64,000 nucleotides of DNA from Myxococcales bacterium (lineage in GTDB: Bacteria > Myxococcota_A > Polyangia > Polyangiales > Polyangiaceae): assembly GCA_016712525.1 (NCBI GenBank), contig JADJQX010000008.1, positions 992,001 through 1,056,000 of the forward strand. The letters are read 5' to 3'. The notes under the pieces are model-generated. The model saw only the letters and a program-made list of their open reading frames with translations. It was not told where the DNA came from and ran no database searches. Made by a program: the position numbers and the translations under genes. Positions 28,056 to 36,697 of the stretch are shown here, in pieces. The first letter of the stretch is position 1, and the number at the start of each line of letters is the position of its first letter.

Positions 28056-29476
28056 GCTTGCGGGCCGGGTCGACGCTCTTGGGTGTGGCGCTCGTGTGCC
28101 TCGCCGCCGCGTGCGCGCCTCCTCCGCTCGCGACCGACGTGAGCCGCGTTCGCGACCTCTCCTCCACGAAGAAGCTCTCGCCGCTGGAAGAGGGCGAGGT
28201 CGAGCTCGTGACGACCGAGGAGGTGCGCGGCATCCTCGCGAAGCCCATCGACGTCGAGGCGGCCGTGCGGGTCGCCCTGCTGAACAACCGGGAGCTCCGC
28301 GCGAGGCTGCGGGAGCTCGGCGTCGTTCGAGGGCAAATCACCCAAGCGGGGACGCTGCCGAACCCCCTCGTGGAGCTCGAGCTCTTGCCCGAGCGCAACA
28401 CGACGCTCGAGGCCAGGGTCGAGTACGACGTGACCCGCGCCGTGCTGGCCCCGCTGCGCGCGCGTGCCCTCGCGCCCGAGCTCGAGGCGTCACGGGTGCG
28501 CGTCGCAGGGGAGGTCGTCGACCTCGGATACCGCGTGCGCGCGGCGTTTTACCGGGCCCAAGCGGCCGAGCAGCGCCTCGCCTTCGCGCAGAAGGTGCTC
28601 GACGCGTTCGCTGCCTCGCGCGACGCGACCAGGGCCATGCACGCGGCCGGCAACGTGAACGAGCTCGCCCTCGCGAGCCACGAGGCCGCCTTCGAGCGCG
28701 CGCGGGTCGTCGTGGCGAAGCTCGAGCTCGACGTCGTCTCGACCCGCGAAGAGCTCCGCCGCCTCCAGGGCACCCACGGCGACGAGGCCGACACGAAGCT
28801 CGCGGGCCCGCTGCCTCCTCCGCCCGAACGCGCGCCGATCCCCGAGAAGATCGAGACCGCGGCGCTCCGTGCGAGCCTCGAGCTCGTCGAGCGAAAGCAC
28901 CGCATCGAGAGCCTCGCGAGGAGGGCCGGCATCACCCGCGTCGAGGGCCTCGTGCCCGACGTCGCCCTCGACGTGCACGGGCTCACGGGCAACCCCGACG
29001 CCCCCTCGGGAGGCTCGGGCATGGGGCCGTGGCGCCTCGGAGGCGGCATCGCCGTCGGAGTGCCGCTGTTCGATCGAAAGCAGGGCCAGGTGAGCGCGCT
29101 CGAGGCCGAGCTCGACGCGACCTTCGAGCGTTACCTCGCGATCGCCGTCGACGTTCGCTCGGCGGCGCGGGAAACGCGCGCGCGGGTCGTCTCGACGCAC
29201 GCGCGGGCACGCCAATACACGAACGTCATCGTCCCCGCGCAGCACCGGGTCACCGAGCAGACGCTGCTCCAGTACAACGCGATGCAGATCGGGATCTATC
29301 CGCTGCTCCAAGCGCACCGTGAAGAGCTCGAAGCCGAGCTCGCCCGAGTCGACGCGGTCGCCGAGTACTGGACGGCGGTCGCCGAGCTCGACGCTTTGCT
29401 CGCCGGGAAGCGCGTTCGAGGAGGCCCCGAAGGCCCCGCACCCACGCGCATGACCGCGCCCACAGGAGGGCACTAA
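28052..29476 (+). CDS. TolC-family outer-membrane efflux lipoprotein (CusC-like)
   Basis: The 474-residue protein has a lipoprotein signal (MSLRAGSTLLGVALVCLAAAC) and long alpha-helical coiled regions typical of outer-membrane efflux proteins, such as AVRVALLNNRELRARLRELG with TLPNPLVELEL, then the second repeat from about residue 260. It forms the outer-membrane channel of tripartite exporters or metal efflux systems. The start is ATG 28052, overlapping the upstream stop (ATGA), with AAGGA before it. In the copper operon it would be the CusC-like channel, but no CusA or CusB gene is present here, so the inner-membrane pump must be encoded elsewhere or the channel acts with the oxidase system. 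Confidence 0.88.
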   Translation: MSLRAGSTLLGVALVCLAAACAPPPLATDVSRVRDLSSTKKLSPLEEGEVELVTTEEVRGILAKPIDVEAAVRVALLNNRELRARLRELGVVRGQITQAGTLPNPLVELELLPERNTTLEARVEYDVTRAVLAPLRARALAPELEASRVRVAGEVVDLGYRVRAAFYRAQAAEQRLAFAQKVLDAFAASRDATRAMHAAGNVNELALASHEAAFERARVVVAKLELDVVSTREELRRLQGTHGDEADTKLAGPLPPPPERAPIPEKIETAALRASLELVERKHRIESLARRAGITRVEGLVPDVALDVHGLTGNPDAPSGGSGMGPWRLGGGIAVGVPLFDRKQGQVSALEAELDATFERYLAIAVDVRSAARETRARVVSTHARARQYTNVIVPAQHRVTEQTLLQYNAMQIGIYPLLQAHREELEAELARVDAVAEYWTAVAELDALLAGKRVRGGPEGPAPTRMTAPTGGH

Positions 29477-29480
29477 CTCC

Positions 29481-30860
29481 ATGAATCGACGAGGTTTTCT
29501 CCAGTACGGTGGGGCGGCGCTCGGGGCCGCCATCGTGGCCAAGGTCGACCGCGCCGAGGCCGAGCGCGCCGCGGCGGGCCTCGTGGATCGCGGTCAGGCT
29601 CCCGCGGGCACACGTGTCGTCGCGCCGGGCGGGCAGATCGCCGTCACGACGCCGAACGGGACGACGCTGCCCCTCCGCACGGTGGGCGGCGTGAAGATCG
29701 GGCACCTCGTCGCCGAAGAGGTCTCGCACGAGTTCGCGCCTGGGCTCACGGCGACCTGCTGGGGCTACAACGGAGGGACCCCGGGCCCCACCATCGAGGT
29801 CATCGAGGGGGACAAGCTCCGGCTCTACGTGACGAACCGCCTGAACGAGCCCACGACCGTCCACTGGCACGGGCTCATCTTGCCGAACGGCATGGACGGC
29901 GTCGCTGGCCTCACGCAGCGCGCGATCGCCCCCGGGGAGACGTTCGTCTACGAATTCACCGTTCGTTACCCGGGTACGTTCATGTACCACCCGCACTTCG
30001 ACGAGATGACCCAGATCGCGATGGGCATGACCGGCATGTTCGTCGTGCACCCCAAGGTGCCTCGTGGGCCGCGCGTCGATCGCGACTTCGTGCTCATGAC
30101 ACACGAGTGGAAGCTCGACGTCGGGGCGAGCCGTCCCGATCCGAACGAGATGAAGGACTTCAACCTCCTCACCTTCAACAGCAAGGTGTTCCCGGGCACG
30201 GCGCCGCTCGTGGTCGGTCGAGGCGAGCGTGTCCGCATTCGGCTCGGGAACTTGAACCCGATGGACCACCACCCGGTCCACATCCACGGGGTCTCGTTCC
30301 GCGTGACCGCGACCGACGGCGGCTACATTCCCGAGTCCGCTCAACACCCCGACACCACCGTGCTCGTGCCCGTGGGGAGCACACGCGTGATCGAGCTCGT
30401 CCCCGAAGAGCCGGGCGACTGGGCCATGCACTGCCACATGACCCACCACGTGATGACCCAGATGGGCCACGGGCTCGCGCCGGTCGTGGGCGCCGACATG
30501 AAGAAGGTCGACGAGCGCATGCGCCGCGTGATGCCCGGCTACATGACGATGGGCACGAAGGGCATGGGGAACATGGGCGACATGAAGATGCCCATCCCGC
30601 CGAACAGCCTCCCGATGCGCGGAGGGCCGGGCCCCTTCGGCTCGATCGACATGGGCGGCATGTTCACGGTCCTCAAGGTCCGCGAGAACCCGGCGAGCGC
30701 CGATCCGAATGGCTGGTACGCGCACCCCGCGGGCACCGTCGCCACGCTCGCCGATCCCGAGCGCATGAAGGCCGACGGCGTCGAGATCCCCCCCGCGAAG
30801 AAGCCCCCTCCCGCGGGTCCTCACGGCGGCCGAGAGGGCCAGGGCGGCGCGGGCCACTGA
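29481..30860 (+). CDS. Periplasmic multicopper oxidase (copper resistance type)
   Basis: The 459-residue protein begins with a Tat signal (NRRGFLQYGGAALGAAI). The copper-binding motifs occur in order: TTVHWHG, MYHPHFDEM, HHPVHIHGVSF and the type 1/3 motif HCHMTHHVM. A Met-rich segment (GYMTMGTKGMGNMGDMKM) lies after them, as in Cu(I)-handling oxidases. The enzyme oxidises Cu(I) to the less toxic Cu(II) with O2, or a related substrate. It starts four bases after the TolC-family gene and ends in a Gly/His-rich tail. It converges on the cytochrome oxidase operon. The substrate is inferred from context. Confidence 0.92.
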   Translation: MNRRGFLQYGGAALGAAIVAKVDRAEAERAAAGLVDRGQAPAGTRVVAPGGQIAVTTPNGTTLPLRTVGGVKIGHLVAEEVSHEFAPGLTATCWGYNGGTPGPTIEVIEGDKLRLYVTNRLNEPTTVHWHGLILPNGMDGVAGLTQRAIAPGETFVYEFTVRYPGTFMYHPHFDEMTQIAMGMTGMFVVHPKVPRGPRVDRDFVLMTHEWKLDVGASRPDPNEMKDFNLLTFNSKVFPGTAPLVVGRGERVRIRLGNLNPMDHHPVHIHGVSFRVTATDGGYIPESAQHPDTTVLVPVGSTRVIELVPEEPGDWAMHCHMTHHVMTQMGHGLAPVVGADMKKVDERMRRVMPGYMTMGTKGMGNMGDMKMPIPPNSLPMRGGPGPFGSIDMGGMFTVLKVRENPASADPNGWYAHPAGTVATLADPERMKADGVEIPPAKKPPPAGPHGGREGQGGAGH

Positions 30861-30927
30861 GCCGCCCGAGACCTCGATTCATGAAAGACATCCACGGGTT
30901 ACGAACCATTCCGCGATCCTGAAACGC

Positions 30928-30968
30928 ACAAAAGCAGAAGGCCCCTCGCGTTCGGGCGAGAGGCCTTC
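30928..30968 (-). terminator. Rho-independent terminator of the act-cox operon
   Basis: A 13-bp stem (30937-30949 with 30956-30968, loop of six) sits between the converging oxidase genes. One pair is C-A when read on the plus strand but G-U when read on the minus strand, and on the minus strand the stem is followed by TGCTTTTGTG. It therefore fits the end of the minus-strand respiratory operon, and may also act on the plus strand. Confidence 0.85.
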
Positions 30969-30988
30969 GGAGAGCGCCGAGGCGCGTC

Positions 30989-31456
30989 TCAGTGGTGCGC
31001 GCCACCCGCGGCAGGTGCACCCTCGCCGGCGGGCGCGGCCGCGTGGGCCGGCTCTTCTTTGCGAGGCTCCATCGAGCCGGGAGCGAGCTCGCCGTTCCGC
31101 GGGTTCACCCAGACGCTCGAGTCGGAGTCGAACTCTCCGCGGTGACCGACATCGTTGAAGGTGTACACGAAGAAGACGCCGATGAAGGCGATGCACCCGA
31201 CCACCATGAGACCGTTGAACTTGTGGTCGTGGCGGATGTGCATGAAGAAGAGGATGACCAGCGAGGCCTTGAGGCTCGCGATGAGCACGACGGCCGCGAG
31301 GTTCAGCTTCCCGAGGTCGACGTAGGACTGTCCCACGGTGAGCGCGGTCAGGAAGAGGAGCCCCATGAAGATCCCCGCGTAGAACGGGACGGAGCCGACG
31401 TGGGCGTGAACGGCCCCATCGTCGTGGGCGTGTTTGGAGTCGTGGTTGTCGCTCAT
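30989..31456 (-). CDS. coxD: Cytochrome c oxidase subunit IV (caa3 type)
   Basis: The 155-residue protein is the small accessory subunit of a haem-copper oxidase. It has three helices (GIFMGLLFLTALTVGQSYV, AAVVLIASLKASLVILFFMH, GLMVVGCIAFIGVFFVY) and the subunit IV hallmark VILFFMHIRHD. The N-terminus (HDSKHAHDDGAVHAHVG) is His/Asp-rich, and the C-terminus is an Ala/Pro/His-rich tail. It is the last gene of the operon, starting 13 bases after coxC, followed by a terminator. Assembly or stability of the oxidase is the known role. Confidence 0.9.
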   Translation of the reverse strand: MSDNHDSKHAHDDGAVHAHVGSVPFYAGIFMGLLFLTALTVGQSYVDLGKLNLAAVVLIASLKASLVILFFMHIRHDHKFNGLMVVGCIAFIGVFFVYTFNDVGHRGEFDSDSSVWVNPRNGELAPGSMEPRKEEPAHAAAPAGEGAPAAGGAHH

Positions 31457-31469
31457 GATGGGGCTCGCT

Positions 31470-32195
31470 TCAGATGAGGTACATCAGGGGGAACAGGTAG
31501 ATCCACACGAGGTCGACGAGGTGCCAGTAGAGGGCCGCGAGGTCGACCGGCGTGAAGAACTCCTTGGAGAAGTCCCCGCGCTGGTTGCGGATGTAGAGCC
31601 AGATGAAGATGCCGATGCCGATGATGACGTGGATGCCGTGGATCCCGGTCATCATGAAGTAGAGCGAGAAGAAGATGTGCGCGTTGCCCGGGAGGGGCGC
31701 CGAGCCCGGCTTCAAGTGGTCCATGTGCGGGTGGAAGTAGCTGCCCGGGAGCAGGCCCGCGTGGAACTTGTGCGAGTACTCGAAGTACTTGATCACGAGG
31801 AAGATGCAGGCGCACGCGATGGTCGCGAGGATGTAGCGCCCGGTCTCGTCCTTCTTTCCGAGCTGCGACGAGCGCACCGCGAGGGCCGCCGTGAAGCTCG
31901 AGAAGAGGAGGACCACGGTGTTGACGGCGCCCATCTCTTTGTTGAGCTGGTGCGACGCGGCGACGAACATCTCCGGGTACCAGTTCCGGAACACGCCGTA
32001 GGCGACGAAGAGCCCGCTGAAGAAGAGCAGCTCCTGGACCAAGAAGGCCCACATGCCGATCTTGGCGGTGTCGAACTGCTGCGCGGGCGTGTCGAAGTGG
32101 TGCTGCAGCCAGGCAGGCCCATGGTGGCCATGGTCGTCGTGGCTGTCGTGCCCTTCGGCGTCGTGACCTTCGGCGGTCGCGGCTTCGGTGCTCAT
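31470..32195 (-). CDS. coxC: Cytochrome c oxidase subunit III
   Basis: This 241-residue membrane protein has about five helices and the subunit III features FLVQELLFFSGLFVAYGVFRNWYP, FHAGLLPGSYFHPHMDHL and IHGIHVIIGIGIFIW. The His-rich N-terminus (GHDAEGHDSHDDHGHHGP) is unusual but recurs in coxD and actF. Subunit III holds lipids near the proton channel and stabilises subunit I. It lies between coxA and coxD in the expected order, with a 52-base gap after coxA. Functional coupling with the Act complex is expected from the shared operon. Confidence 0.94.
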   Translation of the reverse strand: MSTEAATAEGHDAEGHDSHDDHGHHGPAWLQHHFDTPAQQFDTAKIGMWAFLVQELLFFSGLFVAYGVFRNWYPEMFVAASHQLNKEMGAVNTVVLLFSSFTAALAVRSSQLGKKDETGRYILATIACACIFLVIKYFEYSHKFHAGLLPGSYFHPHMDHLKPGSAPLPGNAHIFFSLYFMMTGIHGIHVIIGIGIFIWLYIRNQRGDFSKEFFTPVDLAALYWHLVDLVWIYLFPLMYLI

Positions 32196-32247
32196 GAGAA
32201 TTCTCGACTCGTGTGGGGGAGGCGGTAGGACGGAAAGGGGCTCGCGC

Positions 32248-33912
32248 TCAGTCCTCGGAGAGCTCTTCGTCCGTGGCGAGGTGATACTCGTAGGGGCCGC
32301 GCGTGACGACCGGGGACTTCACGAAGTTGTAGAGGGGCGGAGGGGTCGTCGTCTGCCACTCGAGGGCCGCCGAGCCCCAGGGGTTCCGGGGGGCCTTCTT
32401 GCCGCTCATGAGCGACTGGACGAAGTTGTAAAGCAGGATGACGAAGCCCACGCCGAGGATCCACGAGCCCATCGTGGACATGCGGTGGAGACCCTCGAAC
32501 TCGGGGAGGTAATCGTAGTAGCGGCGCGGCATGCCACGCGAGCCGAGCACGAACTGCGACATGAAGGTCACGTTGAAGCCGATGAAGACGAGGGCCCAGC
32601 CCGCGACGGCCGGCTTCTCTTCGTACATCTTACCGGTCATCTTGGGCCACCAGTAGTGGAGACCGCCGACGAAGCCCATGACCGTGCCGCCCACCATGAC
32701 GTAGTGGAAGTGCGCGACGACGAAGTACGTGTCGTGGAGGTGCACGTCGACGGCGAGGGTGCCGAGGAAGAGGCCCGTGAGGCCGCCGATCGTGAAGAGG
32801 AAGATGAACGAGAGGGCCCAGAGCATGGGGCTCTGGAGGGAGATCGAGCCCTTGTAGAGCGTCGCGACCCAGTTGAAGACCTTCACGCCCGACGGGATGG
32901 CGACGAGGAAGGTGAGCGCCGAGAACACCATCGTGGCGTACTCGCTCTGACCGGCGACGAACATGTGGTGACCCCACACGAGGAAGCCGACGAGCGCGAG
33001 GCCGAGGGAGCTCATCGCGATGAACATGTACCCGACCGGCTCGCGGCGGCTGAACGTCGCGATGATCTCGCTGACGACGCCCATGCCGGGGACGATCATG
33101 ATGTACACGGCCGGGTGCGAGTAAAACCAGAAGAAGTGCTGGTAGAGGACCGGGTCGCCGCCGAGGCGCGGGTCGAAGATGCCGAGGCCGAACGCGCGCT
33201 CCATCGTGAGGAGGAGCAGCGTGATCGCGAGCACCGGCGTCGCGAGGACCTGGATGACCGAGGTCGCGTAGAGGGCCCAGATGAAGAGCGGGAGGCGGCG
33301 CCACGACATGCCGGGCGCGCGCATCTTGTGGACCGTCGCGATGAAGTTCACGCCGGTGAGGATCGACGAGAAGCCCATGATGAACGCGGCGAGCGTCATC
33401 GGGACGACGGAGCTCTGCGAGCCCACGACGGACGACGAGCTATACGGGACGTAGAACGTCCAGCCCGTGTCGACGCCGCCGTTCACCATGCTGTAGAGGC
33501 CGAAGCAGGCGCCGAAGACGTAGATGTAGAAGCTCAAGAGATTGAGCTTCGGGAAGGCGACGTCTTTCGTGCCGAGCTGGATCGGGAGGAAGATGTTCCC
33601 GAGGGCTGCGGGGATCGACGGGATGATGAAGAGGAAGACCATCACCACGCCGTGGAGCGAGAACATCCTGTTGTAGGTGTCCTGGTCCATGATCGTGTGG
33701 CCCTTCGAGAAGAGCTCGACACGGAGCACCAGCGCGAAGATGCCGCCGATGAGGAACGAGATGAGGACGGAGATGAGGTACATCACGCCGATCCGCTTGT
33801 GATCGAGCGTGTAAATCCAGCTCCAGAGGCCCTTCTCGACCTCCAGGTAGCTCTTTTCCTCGTTCTTCCCGTGTCCGTTTTCGCCGGTATGCGGGGTCGT
33901 TACGGCTGCCAT
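32248..33912 (-). CDS. coxA: Cytochrome c oxidase subunit I (A2-type haem-copper oxidase)
   Basis: The 554-residue subunit I carries the haem a and haem a3-CuB sites. Haem and copper ligands lie in FSLHGVVMVFLF, FYSHPAVYIMIVPGMG (CuB His and cross-linked Tyr region), VWGHHMFVAG and HDTYFVVAHFHYVMVGG. The motif YSHPAVY replaces the GHPEVY of mitochondrial-type enzymes: the Glu of the D-channel is missing and a Tyr-Ser pair is present, which defines the A2 subfamily found in caa3 oxidases such as that of Thermus. The enzyme reduces O2 to water and pumps protons. It follows coxB by 15 bases. Confidence 0.96.
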   Translation of the reverse strand: MAAVTTPHTGENGHGKNEEKSYLEVEKGLWSWIYTLDHKRIGVMYLISVLISFLIGGIFALVLRVELFSKGHTIMDQDTYNRMFSLHGVVMVFLFIIPSIPAALGNIFLPIQLGTKDVAFPKLNLLSFYIYVFGACFGLYSMVNGGVDTGWTFYVPYSSSSVVGSQSSVVPMTLAAFIMGFSSILTGVNFIATVHKMRAPGMSWRRLPLFIWALYATSVIQVLATPVLAITLLLLTMERAFGLGIFDPRLGGDPVLYQHFFWFYSHPAVYIMIVPGMGVVSEIIATFSRREPVGYMFIAMSSLGLALVGFLVWGHHMFVAGQSEYATMVFSALTFLVAIPSGVKVFNWVATLYKGSISLQSPMLWALSFIFLFTIGGLTGLFLGTLAVDVHLHDTYFVVAHFHYVMVGGTVMGFVGGLHYWWPKMTGKMYEEKPAVAGWALVFIGFNVTFMSQFVLGSRGMPRRYYDYLPEFEGLHRMSTMGSWILGVGFVILLYNFVQSLMSGKKAPRNPWGSAALEWQTTTPPPLYNFVKSPVVTRGPYEYHLATDEELSED

Positions 33913-33927
33913 GGTCTCTCCGGTCCT

Positions 33928-34884
33928 CTACTTGACGGACTTGATGTAAGCGATGAGGGCGTCGATCTGCGCGTCCTTGAAGACGAAGGGCGGCATCTGC
34001 GCGTTCTCGAACCCGGTGACGATCTTGGCTTGGGGCTTCAGGATCGACTCACGGAGGTAGTTTTCGTCGGCCACGATCGAGCCGGCGTTGGTGGGCTGGG
34101 GCGTCCCGAAGATGCCCTTCATCGAGGGGCCGACGATCTTCGAGCCGTCGACGGAGTGGCAGCTCGTGCAGTTGTTCTTCTTGAAGAGGGACTCACCCCA
34201 CTTGGCGGGGCCCTCGACGCCGAGCGACGCGAACTCGTTCGGCATCTTGCTGAGCTCGTCGATGTGCTTCTTGTACTCCTCGTCGGTCACGACGTGGATC
34301 TTCGCGAGCATGTAGGAGTGGTCTTTGCCGCAGTACTCGGCGCAGAACACCTGGGCCTCACCGAGCTGGTTCGGCGTGAACGTGATGAAGCTGTACATGC
34401 CCGGCACGGCGTCGCGCTTCTGGCGGAACGCGGGAATGTAGAAGCTGTGGAGCACGTCCTCCGAGGAGAGGATGAGCTTCACGGGCTTGTTGACCGGGAG
34501 GTAGAGGTCGTTCGGCTCCGAGTCGCCCGTGGGGTACTCGAAGGCCCAGCTCCAGCGCTTGCCGCGCACGCGGACTTCCATGGAGCCTTCGGCCGCGGTC
34601 GCGTTGTGGACGTACGCGGTGTAACCCCAGTGGAAGAGGAAGACGATGCCGATGAGCGGCGTGATCGTCCAGAAGAGCTCGAGCTTCGTGTAGTCCTGGG
34701 TCGGCTCGGCCTTCACGCCCTTCTGGCGCTTGTACTTCACGACGAAGTAGGCGGTCGCACCCCAGATCACCACCGTGAAGACGACCGAGAACCAGTAGAG
34801 AAACATGTACAGCCAGTCGACTTCGGCGGCGCCAGTCGACATGGCCGGGGGGAGCTGGAAGTTCTGCTCTTGGGGTACGATCAT
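33928..34884 (-). CDS. coxB: Cytochrome c oxidase subunit II with fused cytochrome c (caa3)
   Basis: The 318-residue protein has two N-terminal helices (WLYMFLYWFSVVFTVVIWGA, LFWTITPLIGIVFLFHWGY), the CuA cupredoxin domain with CAEYCGKDHSYM (C-x3-C-x3-H-x2-M), and a C-terminal cytochrome c domain with CTSCH near residue 235-245. The fusion makes the enzyme a caa3 type, so the electron donor can be a bound c haem, probably of the Act complex. The domain order fits a start at ATG 34884. It lies 54 bases after the SCO gene, whose product would load CuA. Confidence 0.95.
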   Translation of the reverse strand: MIVPQEQNFQLPPAMSTGAAEVDWLYMFLYWFSVVFTVVIWGATAYFVVKYKRQKGVKAEPTQDYTKLELFWTITPLIGIVFLFHWGYTAYVHNATAAEGSMEVRVRGKRWSWAFEYPTGDSEPNDLYLPVNKPVKLILSSEDVLHSFYIPAFRQKRDAVPGMYSFITFTPNQLGEAQVFCAEYCGKDHSYMLAKIHVVTDEEYKKHIDELSKMPNEFASLGVEGPAKWGESLFKKNNCTSCHSVDGSKIVGPSMKGIFGTPQPTNAGSIVADENYLRESILKPQAKIVTGFENAQMPPFVFKDAQIDALIAYIKSVK

Positions 34885-34938
34885 CGTGCGCTCTCGGGAA
34901 CGTTGGCGGTGCGGGGCACCCGAACGTGGGGAAATCTC

Positions 34939-35859
34939 TTACGTGTGAAAAGCCGGGGCGTCGGGGTTCGGGCGGGGGCGCTGATGCTTCGGTTCGAGCT
35001 TTGCCAATAGCCCGCCTTTTTGCCGCTCACGAGCCCAAAATACGGTGAGCACGGCCCCGAGGAGGAGCGCCGTCGCACCTCCTCCCACCTGCATGACGCG
35101 GGTGGCGACGAGGACGTATTTTCCGCCCTGGGGGTCGTAGTGGTAGCAATAGAGAATGATCTGCTCGACGGTGGAGATGCTCCGGCCCTCGGAGGCCTCG
35201 AGAAGGCCGAGGCGCACGTCGCCTGGGTCGAACTCGAGGCCGTAGAGGTAGCGGGCCATGTGGCCCGAGGGCTTCACCAGCATCATCACCGAGGGGTGGG
35301 CGTACTGCTGCTGGCGCTCGTCGTACTCGTAGGAGAAGCCGACCGCCTCGGCAACCCGGTCGATGTTGGTCTTGGTGCCGACGAGGAAGTGGAAGCCCTT
35401 GCCGTCACCTCGGCCGTAGTCGGCGATGACGCTCGCCCTCTTGGCCGAGGTGCGCTCGAGGGTGTCCTTCGGGTCGATCGAGATGACGACGACCTCGAAC
35501 TCTTTGCCCGCCGTCCAGGTGGTCTGCCCGAGCGAGCGGACCACGGCGCTCAGCACCATGCTGCAGAGCACGGGGCACGAGTGGTACGCGAAGACGAGCA
35601 CCACGGGGCGCTTGCCATCGAAGAACTGCTTGAGCCGCACCGGTTCGCCGGTGTGGTCGCGAAACTCGGTCTCGAGCGGGAGCGGGCCGTCGAGGTGCTC
35701 CTTGACGGCGACGTGCTCGAGCTCCTTCGGCATCACGGCCGGGGTCGCCTTGACCTCACTGTCCGGCTGGAACCTCTGCGCGCGCGCGTTCCCCGAGACG
35801 AGCCAGATGGCCGTCAAGAGGAGCGCCGTGAGCGCGCGGAGGGCAGCGGAGCGGGTCAT
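34939..35859 (-). CDS. SCO1/SenC-family copper chaperone with C-terminal helix
   Basis: The 306-residue exported thioredoxin-fold protein has the copper-binding motif CPVLC (in FAYHSCPVLCSMV) and a His further on in YAHPSVMMLV. It starts with a signal peptide (to NARAQ) and ends with a single helix (GGGATALLLGAVLTVFW) and a basic tail, so it is anchored at the C-terminus, unlike classical SCO proteins that are anchored at the N-terminus. The family inserts copper into the CuA site of subunit II. It precedes coxB in the operon and starts four bases after the OmpA-like gene's stop. Confidence 0.92.
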   Translation of the reverse strand: MTRSAALRALTALLLTAIWLVSGNARAQRFQPDSEVKATPAVMPKELEHVAVKEHLDGPLPLETEFRDHTGEPVRLKQFFDGKRPVVLVFAYHSCPVLCSMVLSAVVRSLGQTTWTAGKEFEVVVISIDPKDTLERTSAKRASVIADYGRGDGKGFHFLVGTKTNIDRVAEAVGFSYEYDERQQQYAHPSVMMLVKPSGHMARYLYGLEFDPGDVRLGLLEASEGRSISTVEQIILYCYHYDPQGGKYVLVATRVMQVGGGATALLLGAVLTVFWARERQKGGLLAKLEPKHQRPRPNPDAPAFHT

Positions 35860-35863
35860 CGTC

Positions 35864-36688
35864 TCAGGGGCAGTGCGTGGTGACCGTGATGGTGATGCGC
35901 CGGTTCACGTTGCGGATGGCCTCGAGCTTCTCGGGCCCGAGCTTCTTCGCGTCGTCCGAGTCGGCCTCGGGCTCGGGGATGGCAGGCTGCGTCGATCCCG
36001 CGCCCGTCACCTTGCCCACGGCCGCTTCGGGAACGCCCGCGGCGACGAGCGTCTTCTTGACGGACGCGGCGCGCTGCTCCGAGAGCTTCTGGTTCTTGTC
36101 GGCCGCGCCCTCCTTCGAGGTGTGGCCGGTGATGTCGAAGCGGAGCTCGGGGCACGACTGCGCGAAGGCGACGAGCTCCTTCAACGCGGCCGCGCTCTCG
36201 GGCTTGTCGGTGCTGATCTTGTCCGAGCCCGGGGCGAAGTCGATGTCGTTGAAGTTGACCGAGCCGCCGTGCGCCTTGACCTCTTTTTCGAGGGCGAGGC
36301 GCGCGTCCTTCTTCGAGGCGTCTTTGCAGGCCTGGACCTCGGCGCCCGAGGGGACCGCGAGGCCCTTCTTGGGAGCCTTCGACCAGCCTGTCATCGGACC
36401 GAGATCGTCGGACGGCTGAGGCGCGATGTCGGCCGGGCGAGCCCCTTGCGCGAGCTGCTGCATCGCGACCGAGATCGGCGTGGGCGACGAGTTGAGGTTC
36501 TTCTGCTCGCCCTCGCGGAGCTTCTGGAGAGGCTCGTAGTTGGCGGGCATCTTCTCGGCCGCGACGGCCTCGTTCATCTGCACGAAGTACGAGTCGAGCG
36601 CGAACTTCACCCCGACGAGGGAGACGAGCGCGATGACACCCACCTTGGCGATGAACCCTGTTTTTGGCTCGGATTTATCGAAACCCAT
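35864..36688 (-). CDS. OmpA-domain protein with N-terminal membrane anchor, in the act-cox operon
   Basis: The 274-residue protein has one N-terminal helix (GFIAKVGVIALVSLVGVKFAL) and a periplasmic region with a C-terminal OmpA/MotB-like peptidoglycan-binding domain. The core reads NFNDIDFAPGSDKIS, then LRFDITGHTSKEGAADKNQKL, SEQRAASVKKTL and NRRITITV. This is the family's Asp/Arg ligand layout. Cytochrome oxidase operons do not usually include such a protein. It lies between actF and the SCO gene with gaps of nine and four bases, so it belongs to the operon, and may anchor or space the Act/caa3 assembly from the cell wall. That role is inference. Confidence 0.85.
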   Translation of the reverse strand: MGFDKSEPKTGFIAKVGVIALVSLVGVKFALDSYFVQMNEAVAAEKMPANYEPLQKLREGEQKNLNSSPTPISVAMQQLAQGARPADIAPQPSDDLGPMTGWSKAPKKGLAVPSGAEVQACKDASKKDARLALEKEVKAHGGSVNFNDIDFAPGSDKISTDKPESAAALKELVAFAQSCPELRFDITGHTSKEGAADKNQKLSEQRAASVKKTLVAAGVPEAAVGKVTGAGSTQPAIPEPEADSDDAKKLGPEKLEAIRNVNRRITITVTTHCP

Positions 36689-36697
36689 GACTTCCTC

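Noticed and set aside
27699..30860. The copper operon as a complete Cus-type efflux system.
   Set aside because: Only a TolC-like channel, HMBD lipoprotein and oxidase are present; no RND pump or membrane-fusion protein gene is in the window.
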